Below are positions 12,300 through 22,469 of a stretch of 64,000 nt of DNA, piece by piece. The stretch's first letter is position 1. The number at the start of each line of letters is the position of its first letter. This DNA comes from Atriophallophorus winterbourni (Eukaryota; Platyhelminthes; Trematoda; Plagiorchiida; Microphallidae). The notes beneath the pieces are model-generated. The model did no database searches and was not told the DNA's origin. It was given only the letters and a program-made list of their open reading frames with translations. The stretch is taken from assembly GCA_013407085.1 (NCBI GenBank), contig JACCGJ010002734.1, forward strand, positions 1 to 64,000, in the 5' to 3' direction. The translations under genes were made by a program, and so were the position numbers.

Positions 12300-12446
12300 T
12301 TTACGTGATTCCTAAACTGATCAGTAGGCAAACAAATCCCGTTTTACTACCTATGTTATTGGTAATTAGTATATTATTCTGTGGTTTTTGTAAAGCTATG
12401 TGCTTTTTGGACCATTAAATTGAATTGAGTTGAATTGAATTGAATT
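12300..12446 (+). mobile_element. Solo CR1-like LINE 3' end with GAATT-type pentamer tail
   Basis: Matches, in opposite orientation, the 3' end of the CR1-like element at 51155-52300: ACGTGATTCCTAAACTGATC, AGTAGGCAAACAAA, CCTATGTTATT, ATTCTGTGGTTTTT and AAAGCTATGTGCTTTTTGGAC, ending in repeated TTGAATTGA units. CR1-like elements characteristically end in short tandem repeats rather than poly(A). Only the 3' untranslated end was inserted here. Confidence 0.8.
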
Positions 12447-13129
12447 TTGCAATACGATTTTGTTCAGAATTTTTCATTAGAAAGTAAATTTTATTGCGTA
12501 TATTGTGGCCAATTCATTAGAAGCGTATTTAACGAAAAGCATTCCGATTTACATTGGTTATAATTACATTAATAGGCAGCGTCGGTTAAATACAATATAA
12601 ATCTATTTTAATCCTTACGATTCCGTATTTGAACGCCATTTAAAAATATACTGCTTATTCCGTGCCTCCTGACGACCAGATGTCCGAGGATTGAACTCTT
12701 CACCTTCCTGACGCAATTATTACGCAACCAATATAGGTGTTTTCAAACATTCAATTTTCTTTGAAATAGTATTGAAAACCAATAGCTCAGGTACGAGATT
12801 GTAGGTCATAGCGTTGCGGGTGGGGTTAGAGAGAAACCGGAAATCATTGCGTTAGGTCATTTCAGGTCAACGAGTGACTAATTATCACATTTCGTTCCAA
12901 CATTTACCACGTTACACTCTCGTTGCACGCCCGCACATTGATTATGTCTCGATTCATTCCTGAGGTCAACCTGTCCAACGCAAATCACGTTCTCCCACGA
13001 ATCCCACAACACAAGAGAGGCCGATTGGTTAAAGGCGTTTATTATGCACAAGACAAATAACAAAACACAAGCTTATCTTATATATGCAAACAAACAATCA
13101 CATCGGTGATGCTCAACTTGTCTCTCCCG

Positions 13130-13440
13130 GTTGTCAATTCGATCTGATTTGTCAGTCGATTTCATGCTAACCAGGACAATTCAATCCCACTCTCTAGGCA
13201 GGGCTCGTTTGACCGCATATCGCTCGACTGCGGATGACGCTGTCCATCTTCTCATACTTCGAAGATGTCGCTCGAACCGTTCGAAAGCAATCAATCCGAA
13301 CCCCGAAATGTTACGAGTTCGCAATTGTCGTCGTCGAACTTTTCGGCGCTTCTAGCTCTTGTGTTGTGTCGGATGGTAGAGTTATGCATATCATTCGAAA
13401 TCTCGTAATTAGTGCTCATCGATAATGCACTTAGCACATG
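13130..13440 (-). repeat. Dispersed repeat shared with 48240-48490, possibly PLE-associated
   Basis: Shares ATCTGATTTGTCA, GATTTC, TTATGCATATCATTCGAAA and TCGTAATTAGTGCTCATCG blocks with 48240-48490, with drift between them. It lies just downstream (minus strand) of the PLE endonuclease remnant at 13635-13856. It may therefore be part of that element's 3' region, but the second copy has no recognised PLE protein next to it. Orientation is given to match the PLE. Confidence 0.5.
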
Positions 13441-13634
13441 CACACTCACTCCCCATCAAAAAGTTACATCAGGGGTGCTAAGCAGCTCGTTCATGGCTAT
13501 TCACGCATTTTATTTGCAAGATCGATAAATGGGATTGTCCACGAAAAAATGTCCGTTTACCACAGATTCTTTGTTTGCTCACGGTCCCAATTTTGCCGGT
13601 GAAGGTTAAAGAGAGGCGTTAGCTCGTTTTAATA

Positions 13635-13856
13635 CTAGTTCTTCGAGCTGGTATGTTTGATTTCGGACGTTTCGTCACCAAACTGGTTGACATCAATAGG
13701 TTTTCTCGTCGTACGGTTAATGTCCTGTTCACCACAGGAGCATGTGAACTGGTAGATGCACATTGAGTTTAGTTGACAAGGTAGCCGGTGTATAATCTGT
13801 TTTCGGATTACACGTGTGTTATTTAACCTTATTTTTCTTATTTTCCTTAATGCCAC
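13635..13856 (-). pseudogene. Penelope-like element, GIY-YIG endonuclease remnant
   Basis: A 73-codon minus-strand frame contains CIYQFTCSCG followed by INRTTRK. Penelope-like retroelements end in a GIY-YIG endonuclease whose core reads roughly Y.F.C.CG..YIGRT. Here the cysteine pair, the CG and the RT remain, but the YIG triplet is replaced (DIN), so catalysis is unlikely. The frame stops before the rest of the nuclease. A matching RT relic lies upstream on the same strand at 14560-14930, with a retrozyme-like dimer between them. The element lies antisense in protocadherin intron 1. Confidence 0.62.
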
Positions 13857-14039
13857 TACAACTATATTTTCATGCCTTTGTTTAAAATATTCGCCAGAGG
13901 CGCATTTTTAAATTAGAATTGTAGTTACAAATTTCACTTTGCTATTGCTTTGATGGATAGGTTTATCGGCAATGTTCACAGACATCTTTCGATGAAGCAT
14001 GATGGATAACCGTTTTTTACCAGGACAAGTTATTATCAG

Positions 14040-14415
14040 CGCAAAATAGATCATTTGCATGCATTTCCATCACACACAAACACTACACGAATGGTTTCTT
14101 TCTGATTGCACTCATCAGGTAAGGGCTATAGGATCTGGATCTGCATGCGCGCGAAACAGTAGAAGAATGGTAAATACGTTGCGCTGTATTCCATTGTTGT
14201 ATAAGGTTGGTACGACCTACATGTTCAATCACACCAGCCAAAACACATCTAGAATGGCGTTAAAACCATAATCATGAACAAAAATGATCATTTGCATGCA
14301 TTTCCAGCACACACAGCACGACCGGTTTCGTGCTGTTTGCACTCATCATGTAGGGAGAGTACGATGAGGATCAGTATGTGCTTGAAACAGTGGAAGAATG
14401 GTAAACAAGTTGCGC
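14040..14415 (-). mobile_element. Head-to-tail retrozyme-like dimer (period 237 bp)
   Basis: The block CATTTGCATGCATTTCC begins at 14052 and again at 14289, and each is followed by a hammerhead in the same (minus) orientation, giving a 237-bp repeat. Upstream unit (minus strand): stem II and III are perfect (GTGC-AAACA-GCAC, GAAACCGGTC), but the first box is ATGATGA at 14349-14343, lacking C3. Downstream unit: the box is intact CTGATGA (14118-14112), but stem II is lost (AATCAGAAA) and the cleavage side is changed. Thus each ribozyme is broken at a different place. Tandem units with one ribozyme per unit are what a rolling or multimeric retrozyme locus looks like. Confidence 0.85.
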
Positions 14416-14559
14416 GTCAGTCATTTAACTTCTATTTGGTTCAAATTTGAGTTGCTCGCATGAAATAAGTTCCGATTTAATTCTCTTCGTTGGGATTGCG
14501 CTTATGAAATGTGTAAAATTTTGTTATACATGATGACATCTCCAAGTTCCCTCCGCTCT

Positions 14560-14930
14560 TCCTACTATCAAATCTTATTGAAAGCTAATAGTCTGTTATT
14601 TACCAGCTTGAATGGGAAAGAGACGTTTCCATAGGCCTTATCAAAATCTTTATCTACCTCCACGTTGAGAATGAGAAACATATCATTCATATACTGCGTA
14701 AATATGTAGTTTCTCAATTACCGATTTCAACGGTCTTCGTTCGAGCTTTCTCGCTAAAAACTTCCACCAGTAAAAGTCCCTGAGGTGAACACACTTTTTT
14801 CAACAAAATAATCATTTGTTAGCCTTTCATCGACTGGCGTGATTTACTGAGTCTATTCCTTAAACATAAATTTAATACTACTCCTAGAGTAATGCTATAG
14901 TTAACTTGAAATGATCGCCTCACAACGAAA
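14560..14930 (-). pseudogene. Penelope-like element, reverse transcriptase remnant
   Basis: Minus-strand translation in mixed frames gives pieces in the order of a PLE RT: LGVVLNLCLRNRLS, then CSPQGLLLVEVFSEK (compare the GSPL..LLA.VF motif 4 region), then YMNDMFLIL, which aligns with the YxDD catalytic box with the first Asp changed to Asn, followed by DKDFDKAYGNVSFPFK. Frameshifts separate the pieces, so it is non-functional. With the GIY-YIG relic at 13635-13856 it forms one decayed element, interrupted by the dimer at 14040-14415. Confidence 0.55.
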
Positions 14931-17900
14931 TCATATGGCACTCATATAATTATAATACTATTTCAAATGCGATTAAGTATGCGATCATTCCAAGTTGTGC
15001 TTGAACGAGATGATTTTGAATATTGCTGGTTTGTTTAGGTGATAGTCCTCGTTTGTCTCACAAGTTAGGCAAAATGAACAAAACGCAGAAATCTTAAAAT
15101 TGTTAAGAAAAGCATTAACGCAAATCGAAATGTCTGCGAAGCCTTCTAGATACAACCAGATTAGATTCGATGAGCGTTAAAAATATCAAATGAGCAAGAC
15201 AATTTTAGATAGATTATTATGCATTTTGATGCACATATAACAAATGTTATTTTAACGTTTTAAGAAAGTAATACCTAACGGTATTTTTCCCCAAAAGTCG
15301 CTAATCTTTCTTCAAAAATCAGTTTTATTTCAATTGAAACTTTTTTTAATTCGATTTTTGTGACAGCATTATGTTGGCGTGAAGTAGAGCTATAATTTTA
15401 CAGGATTCAGATAAATTAAAGGATTTCAAAACGTCTTTCATTCAGCAGGATTCTGATATTTTGTTAAAGTACAAATCTTGATAAGCAGCCAGGAAATCGG
15501 TAAGTGGAATACTTCAAAAAATCGAAGATCCGAACTAGAAGTTGCTATCTTAAGCAATTGATCTAATACAAGCAATCCAAGCTTTGGCGAAATCAAAGTG
15601 CTCGCGGCGCCGATACATACTGAAATTTAATCAAATCCGACATTGGGTACAGTCTTGGCGGTTAAAATAGTAAGTAACATTAGTAGCTATTCGCGCAAAT
15701 AAAGAAGATTATTTTTATGTTTGGAAAATATTAGATCATTATTCATTTAGCATACGCCGACACATACCTGATAAGCAACAATTAACTCCGGTATTTCATT
15801 CTATTTATTACAAAAACGTCACGATTAAGTGCATTTATACATCAAAATTATCGTTTATCGTAAAGCAGTAGTTTCTAAATAATTCGCATTGTTGTCAGCT
15901 TCTCATTAGCAATAGGGACAAATTTTCTCGCATCAATCCAGTGATATACTGCAATAAATATTTCTGTGACAATATTCGGTTTAACTTAACATAATTTTAA
16001 CCAACGATCAACAATGTTTACGCTGAATCCAAAAAAATTATTATCTCGCTCCTGTTTAAGGTTCAGACGAATTAATCACAGAAAGAGTTAAATATCACAA
16101 AGAATTCTATAAAATAAGATTTTTGTTAATCCATGATGATTAATTTTTTGAAAAATCCGAGATTGGTGATGGTCGAAACAATTCACAAATTATCATATTT
16201 TGGTGTTTTTAATTGAAATTTTGAAGATTTCAAGAAAAAAATAATAGCGATATAATTTTATCCATAGTTTATCGTTATTAATTATCTTCTATGGAAATAG
16301 ATTTCAAAAGAAGTGTAAAACATACTCATTGTTTGTACGGAAAATATTATCATAATCCGCATTGAATAAAAGCTATAAATGGGAAGAGAATTCGGTTTAT
16401 TATAAAAGGGTATTCAGCTGGTACTGAAACAACGATCTGTTTTAGAATTGAATTATTCTTTACTTATATCTGAATAGAAGAGCATAAATTCCTTATTTGC
16501 TTACTAGCAGGTATTTGGTTAATAGAGCTGCCGTGTGATTAACAATTTAGATCAAATAATTGTCCGTTCGCTCCGAAGAAACAATATACTTTCAGTACTG
16601 CTGTAACCTTGTCTTAATTTTTCACCGCTAACAGTTCGATTTTGTCTTATTCTTTTTGAGGCTACGGAAAACAGTTTTATTTTTGTTTGCTTTCCCGGCG
16701 TCTTAAGGTAATCTAGGACAAAGTATTTTGTTGCAAACACGCAAAAGCACTCCATGATATGTTTCCATTAGTTAGCCGTCATCATGTAAATACATAATGA
16801 TTAGATTTGGCAAGACTTAATGATTTGAATCGTGATGAAAATTTACATAGTTGTCTCACAAATAGCTACGATTTTCAAATGAGAAATCTGAGAGTGATTA
16901 CTGATCAGTTGCTTAAGACGCTCAAGCAGACAGAAACCAGTTGTTGACTATAAGTCCGGGAATTCTGAGCAGATTAATAATTGAATCATTTTTAGACTTC
17001 CTGTTTCGTTGACACTGAAGAACTGTATTCTGTTCTGTTCTGTATTTGATTGCTGTAGTTCGTTTTAACCTCTTGTCGATAAACATCAGGCAATCTGTTT
17101 ACTGTGAGCATCTTTTTTCCGATGCGATTTCGATGCTGTAAATGCGTGGTATCCGGTTCTATCTTCATTTGTTCAGGCAGAATTACGTGAGTCACGAATA
17201 ACAATTGGCTGCAGAACACTGGATTTGGAAACAATTGCTTGCTTTCGTTCATTCTTATCTCGGTTTTTATACCCACTGCATATCGAAAAAGATTCCACTC
17301 ATGTTCTAGAGCCGGAACAGGTTGTGTTTAGATTCAGTGGAATATTTTCGCATGTCGAAACTTATATATACACCCAATTATCAATGATATATGTGAATCT
17401 CATTTGAACAAATCTGTCAACAACAATTTGGCCAAGGTAATGCTAAGGTGATCAAACTTGTTGTATACTATTTTGTAGGAGGACATGACTCATTTGATCA
17501 GTAAGTATAGTCCACAATCTTCGGCGTACACAGTGTATGCATGGGTTTATTGACTAAAAATTCAACAAACGGTCGGTCATAGAGACAAGTGCGCACGAAC
17601 GTTACACACTCATCTTATGGATGATCCACTGATTCGAGTTGTCTCAAAATATGTCGCCCAAAAGACTGACCGAAAGAGACAGTTTGAGAAATAAATGTGA
17701 AATGGGCTTGCTCAAATATCAATACATGCGTATAGAAATTCAAAAATGGCGCCAAGCGAAAAACACAAATGCCGACTTGGGAGGAGATTTTGTCAAGACG
17801 TCAGAAAGATTGGAAAATTGAAAAAAATTATATCATTCAATGACAGATTTTGTTATGAAAATTTGTCAAAATCCGCACTCGAAAAAATATTGTTTTGGTG

Positions 17901-19785
17901 CCAGCCCTAATGAAATTGATCTTAAGGTGAAGTAGATAATATTTCAGTTCGGCCAGCATAATATTAGCTGTTTTGTTATTAGTTACAGAAATCCAGGGAT
18001 TTTCATTCGCAGTTTCTCAACCTGCAATGGAATTTACAAATTATTAATAAATGAAAACTGTTCACAAGTGCAAAACACTTTGCATGCCCTTGGGCATTGA
18101 GTAAAATAGATTGTTTTCATTCAGACAACATAATTATATATATTAATACAATAAACAAAACATATACCACAATTGCTTCATTCTCGTTCTTTCCATAGTC
18201 AGCCTTATTCTGATGATATAATTAGACCAAGTAAATATCGTAACGGAACACGATATTGATTACAAATCAAATTGTTACAACGATTATCTATCATACACCG
18301 AGTTAAACTTCTGGCGCCAAAGCTGAATTTAAATATAAAAAATTTTGTTGACTGTAGATATTGGGGTTATATTGAATAAATGACCATTAAGCTAACCTTA
18401 GTTGAATTATCATGCGAAAACTTCTTCATCAGATGTCATAGTTACAACAATAATCGTTTTCGTTATTTGAATTATTATGAAAGAAATCACAAATTGTTTG
18501 TCAAATGTGCAAAAAAATTGCACCGATATTCAAAAATAACCAGTCTCACTTCAGTATGATTGTGATCTTCATCCCCAAATATGTTCTTTCCCCAGCATAT
18601 TTGAAAATATAATTGCCAAAAAATTCCTGATATAACGCATTTTATCTGAAAATATAATTATTCGGAAACTTGTTAGTAAAAGAGACTTAAACAACCTTCT
18701 TCTTCTTCCCACGAAACATTTCTACCCAAAGAAATTACTACTTCAGCTCAAGTGTTTTTTGTTGCGCCCGCGTAATTATCTAATATTTGTTCCAATACTT
18801 TTGGCAGTTGTGTGAGCTAATTTGATACAATTTCGTTACGCCCCTCCCACTTAATCAATCAAAATATGTAACAAATTCTGATTAAATAACCGATTGTCAT
18901 ATAACAATAATACCATCAGGTTAGAACACCCTTTGTATTTACCGACAGATTTTTTTTGTAATCCTGAATTAATAATTTGATGGGAAATGCATAGAGAATT
19001 GTCCTTCTAAACCACAAGGTCGAAATAACCATTGTGCATTTCAACAATCTTTACCGTAAAAAGATTTCGGTGATTTTCTTGAACTAACTGTGTAAGTATG
19101 GGCTACAGAATGCTAACTTCGTCATCACTTGTTAAGTAATTATTCATGATACGTAAAGTGAAACTTATTAGGTGCGGAAACTATTCAGTAGCAGACGCTG
19201 AACGTACTATCTTGCGCTCAACAAGTTCAAATGTTTGTCTGCATGTTCGATCATGTTCAAAGTTGCTTCACCAAAACACTGTATATCTTACAGTGAACGA
19301 CATAACCTGTAGGCTTAAAGCAAAAAGAGTTGTACCAAATGGTCGATATGAGTTTCTAAATACATAAGTATGCCCAGTAACAAATAAATTAGTATAAAAC
19401 TGGTTCAAAACATTTATCGTTTAGGATTACCTAGAATTAAATTGTGACAACCCTTATGTAATATTTTATGCATAATTATTTTCGAAATATTACTACCTGA
19501 AATTTAAATCGTTTCAGGAAGCAAGTCAAAATTATGATGAATAAATTTTTTGATGCGATTGATATCAGTCGATTCGGCAATATCCGCCCAGAAATAATAA
19601 TTTGAGAGGATTAAACAAAAATTGAAAGTTCATATCCGATAATATTCTCGCATGAAATAATACTGAAATTTATTCGGAACGCATTCTGCTTTGATGAAAC
19701 AATACCCGAAATTATATTATCGATTTCAAACTAAAAACATTCAACGTATTTGCGGATGACATTCATGCCTTCTTGATTATAACAG

Positions 19786-19884
19786 GGTTTGGCAGAACGA
19801 TTTTTTCGCGTGAACGGTAAAAATGGTTCAGTTCATATTCGTGCTCCTCTTGATCGCGAAAAGCATGAGAAATTCGATTTCAAG
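19786..19884 (+). CDS. Protocadherin, exon 2 (EC6 middle)
   Basis: A 99-nt exon of 33 codons, phase 0 at both ends. The acceptor is TATAACAG and the donor AAG|GTATGT. The peptide has a FFRVNGKNGSVHI segment and LDREKHEKFDFK, the canonical cadherin pattern of a turn (NG.V) followed by LDRE before the D.A.DxG strand. It continues directly from exon 1 (..MEDSQ) and into exon 3 (IVATDHGVP), completing EC6. It gives residues 779-811. Confidence 0.9.
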
Positions 19885-20243
19885 GTATGTGAATTTTTTC
19901 TAGTGTGAAATGGCCTATTTATGGTTATATATGTGTGAATTATCAAGCAATTTAACACATTTATCGGTTTTATTTTGGAAAATTATGTGATAAAAGATTT
20001 TCTGCTACATGCTGTTTACCTAAAGATAGTTGGATCACATTCTTTAACTTCGTTTGTGCTAGCATTATCCTACTGAGTTCAGCCCAAGTCGCATTTACAA
20101 ATTCTGCATATTGTATTTGTGTCTAATTCTCTATACTAACCTGGTTAACAATGTAACCCAACAGCATTCTGCAAAATCACTGTCATGTTCTCGCATCTTT
20201 TCAAACTAATTGAAAAATTTATCAACTGTATTGCTTCGTAGTT

Positions 20244-20331
20244 TAATGCGTTGCTCACATCTCCAGCTCCAATCTCTTGAGAAAGGAATCGGCTGTGGAA
20301 TGTAGATGCTGAACTTGTGAGCAACACATTA
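20244..20331. mobile_element. Small MITE-like element with 16-bp inverted ends
   Basis: TAATGCGTTGCTCACA at 20244-20259 and TGTGAGCAACACATTA at 20316-20331 are inverted repeats with one mismatch, enclosing 56 bases. Single related ends lie at about 3228 and about 20549-20565 (TGTGAGCAGCACATTA). No coding sequence. The transposon superfamily is not identifiable from this alone. Confidence 0.5.
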
Positions 20332-21001
20332 CATTGTTCATCCATAAACGCCTTGAGAATTTGATCGGGAATCAATCTGTGATTCTGTGCTTGCGCATCG
20401 TGATGCGTGTGATTCGTTACCAGGGGTTACAATGCCTGAATTTGTTAACCTCTGTTAAACTGTTGCCTGGATGACTCAACACTATCTTACTTTTTCTAGC
20501 AGTTGATGATAAGCAGCCAGTATTCGGTTGTATAGCAAGTGCGGTATATGTGAGCAGCACATTACGATGGCCATTCGTGGACGTCTCAAGTGCTTCTGTT
20601 TCGGGAGTGCATCAAAGGCTTTATTCACTAGAGTTAATAGCTTACGTTAAATGTTAGTGCGTGAGTTATTAAGAATAGTTCGTTTGCGTTAGCTGAATTA
20701 AACGAGTTTGAAAACAATCTATGTACTACACTCAAATACTGTAAAAAAAATTATACGGAATCCAATCAAATGATGAGTTCAATAAATCACAATCAGTAGT
20801 GGTTGTTAGCTCGTGGGAATTAGACAACCAAAACGTGTAATTTTACTTCCGTTTGTAAAATTTATATTCAGTTACAGTTCAAATCGCCTAAAATTATTCC
20901 AAGTTTAGTTGACCACCAACAAGAAATCCGGTTTGAATCTTTCTCATTATAGGTTACTTCAAAATATCATTTTCTTTAGACAATGAAAGTACTTTCTTCT
21001 A

Positions 21002-21112
21002 CATTCTTCCACTGTTTCCTGATCCTACTCTCCTTACCAGATGAGTGCAAACAGCACGAAACCGGTCGTGGGTTGTGTGTGTGTGACAGAGATGCATGCA
21101 GATGAGCTTTTA
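21002..21112 (+). mobile_element. Retrozyme-like repeat, truncated copy with near-complete hammerhead
   Basis: Carries CATTCTTCCACTGTTTC, then skips the GCATGCGGA part to TCCTGATCCTACT, then the hammerhead with perfect stem II (GTGC-AAACA-GCAC) and GAAACCGGTCGTGGG, then GATGCATGCAGATGAGC. The first box reads CAGATGA (21039-21045), so the invariant U4 is lost and cleavage is predicted to fail. It ends less than 100 bases before the protocadherin exon 3 acceptor, in sense orientation. Confidence 0.8.
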
Positions 21113-21200
21113 TGTTTTAATTATGTTGAATAACTCTATAACCTATAATGTACTAACACTTTTTTCATTATTGCTAACGTTTATCAACCTCTTTTTGTAG

Positions 21201-21347
21201 ATAGTTGCAACAGATCACGGTGTCCCAAGACTCAGCGCTCAGTGTCGCGTTCAGATACGAATTTTGGATGTGAATGACAACGCACCGAAATTTATCTATC
21301 CGAATCACTCCAACCATACAATTCAAGCATCGGTTCATACCAGTTTG
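21201..21347 (+). CDS. Protocadherin, exon 3 (end of EC6, start of EC7)
   Basis: A 147-nt exon of 49 codons, phase 0 at both ends, with acceptor TTTTTGTAG and donor TTG|GTAAAA. It reads IVATDHGVPRLSA (the DxG strand) and ILDVNDNAPKF, the calcium-binding linker ending EC6 (about residues 832-842). It then starts EC7, including a potential N-glycosylation site (NHT). It gives residues 812-860. Confidence 0.92.
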
Positions 21348-22469
21348 GTAAAAACATTTTTCTGATGTGTTCAATGATTGTTAATGCGTTTTATGTGATT
21401 GACCGTTTGAGCTTGAAGCCTGCTCCTCTTGGTGCTTTGAAGGTCAAAATATTTATTAAATAGTAAACAACAGATTACCCAGATTCGGAACACCAGCATT
21501 TAATGTAATAAAGCGAATCGTTGATGGCAGTATGTAATCCGGATGACATTTTATTATGTGAAAATCTCACGGAGAGTAATAAATCATATCTAGGCCCGGT
21601 AGGGTTTGGAAAAATAACATTTCCACCGGGGTAGGGGCTGACATTTAAACTGCTGCTATTAGGATGAGAAATGAAAAAAGATATAATTCTGCTAGTCATG
21701 TTCACTGTTATTTTTCCGCGTAATGACATGACAATAGTCGGACAGTGATCGTGTGACTAATTCATCATAGCCCGACCACATTGTGAAGAATATCATATTG
21801 TTTTACCGTTGGAAATGTTAACAATGTATAAGAAATTGCTATGCTGCAAAAACCACATTGCACTCCCAAAGTACTGTACAATCGGTTTCTGAAATCATAG
21901 CTAACATTTGCTCTGTTTAGCATGTTTAGCACGTTTTGCAAGTAAATAATTTGCACTTGACAGAAACCATTGAGAAACATATTTTGGTTCAGAATTAGAG
22001 ATTTGATTAAAAAATCACACTTTGTTAGCGGACTCGTTAAATTTGATGATACTATCGTTGCTTAAATCGGTTAAAAATTAGTTTGAGAGATTTGTGGCAG
22101 AAAACTCTCGACATGGTTTTTGCTGGAAAGGCGTTTCCTTCACTCATAAAAAAATATGATTTGTTCAAGGAAATATAGCAGGTTTATCAGTTTATTGATT
22201 TAATGCTTATTATGTTTATAACAGTTGTTTAGACAATCCTAACTACTAATTTGAAATAAAAAATAAGAAAATGACTTTATTCCTGTACACGATTTTTGAT
22301 CAATTAAATTAATTTCTCCACAAAAATAAGAAAAAGTGACATGTGTAAAATCATACAAGCCTGATCCAGGCAAAGTGTCGCGCAATAAATACTGTATGTG
22401 GGCCAAAATACTATCTGGTTACTAAGGTCTAAACAGACAGGCGAATGTAATAAGAAAATGAAGTTAGAA

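Larger units (their letters stand above)
8737..19785 (+). other. Protocadherin intron 1 (about 11 kb)
   Basis: The donor at 8737 and the acceptor ending at 19785 (TATAACAG) join exons 1 and 2 in phase 0 across one cadherin repeat. The intron carries several mobile-element relics, listed separately: RTE 3' end, retrozyme-like repeats, a CR1 3' end, a dispersed repeat and a PLE. In 9326-11739 and 14940-19785 I see no gene or recognisable element, only AT-rich sequence with short chance ORFs. Confidence 0.85.

Noticed and set aside
13385..13435. Minus strand GATGAGCACTAATTACGAG, resembling a hammerhead (also at 48440-48475 as GATGAGTGCTAATCACGAG)
   Set aside because: The first two core nucleotides are not CU, GAAA is not present, and no cleavage triplet with a closing stem I follows. 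Similarity is limited to a short stem-loop.
16992..17407. Overlapping ORFs of 94 and 60 codons on opposite strands
   Set aside because: No family resemblance, no coding-like composition, and they lie within protocadherin intron 1.
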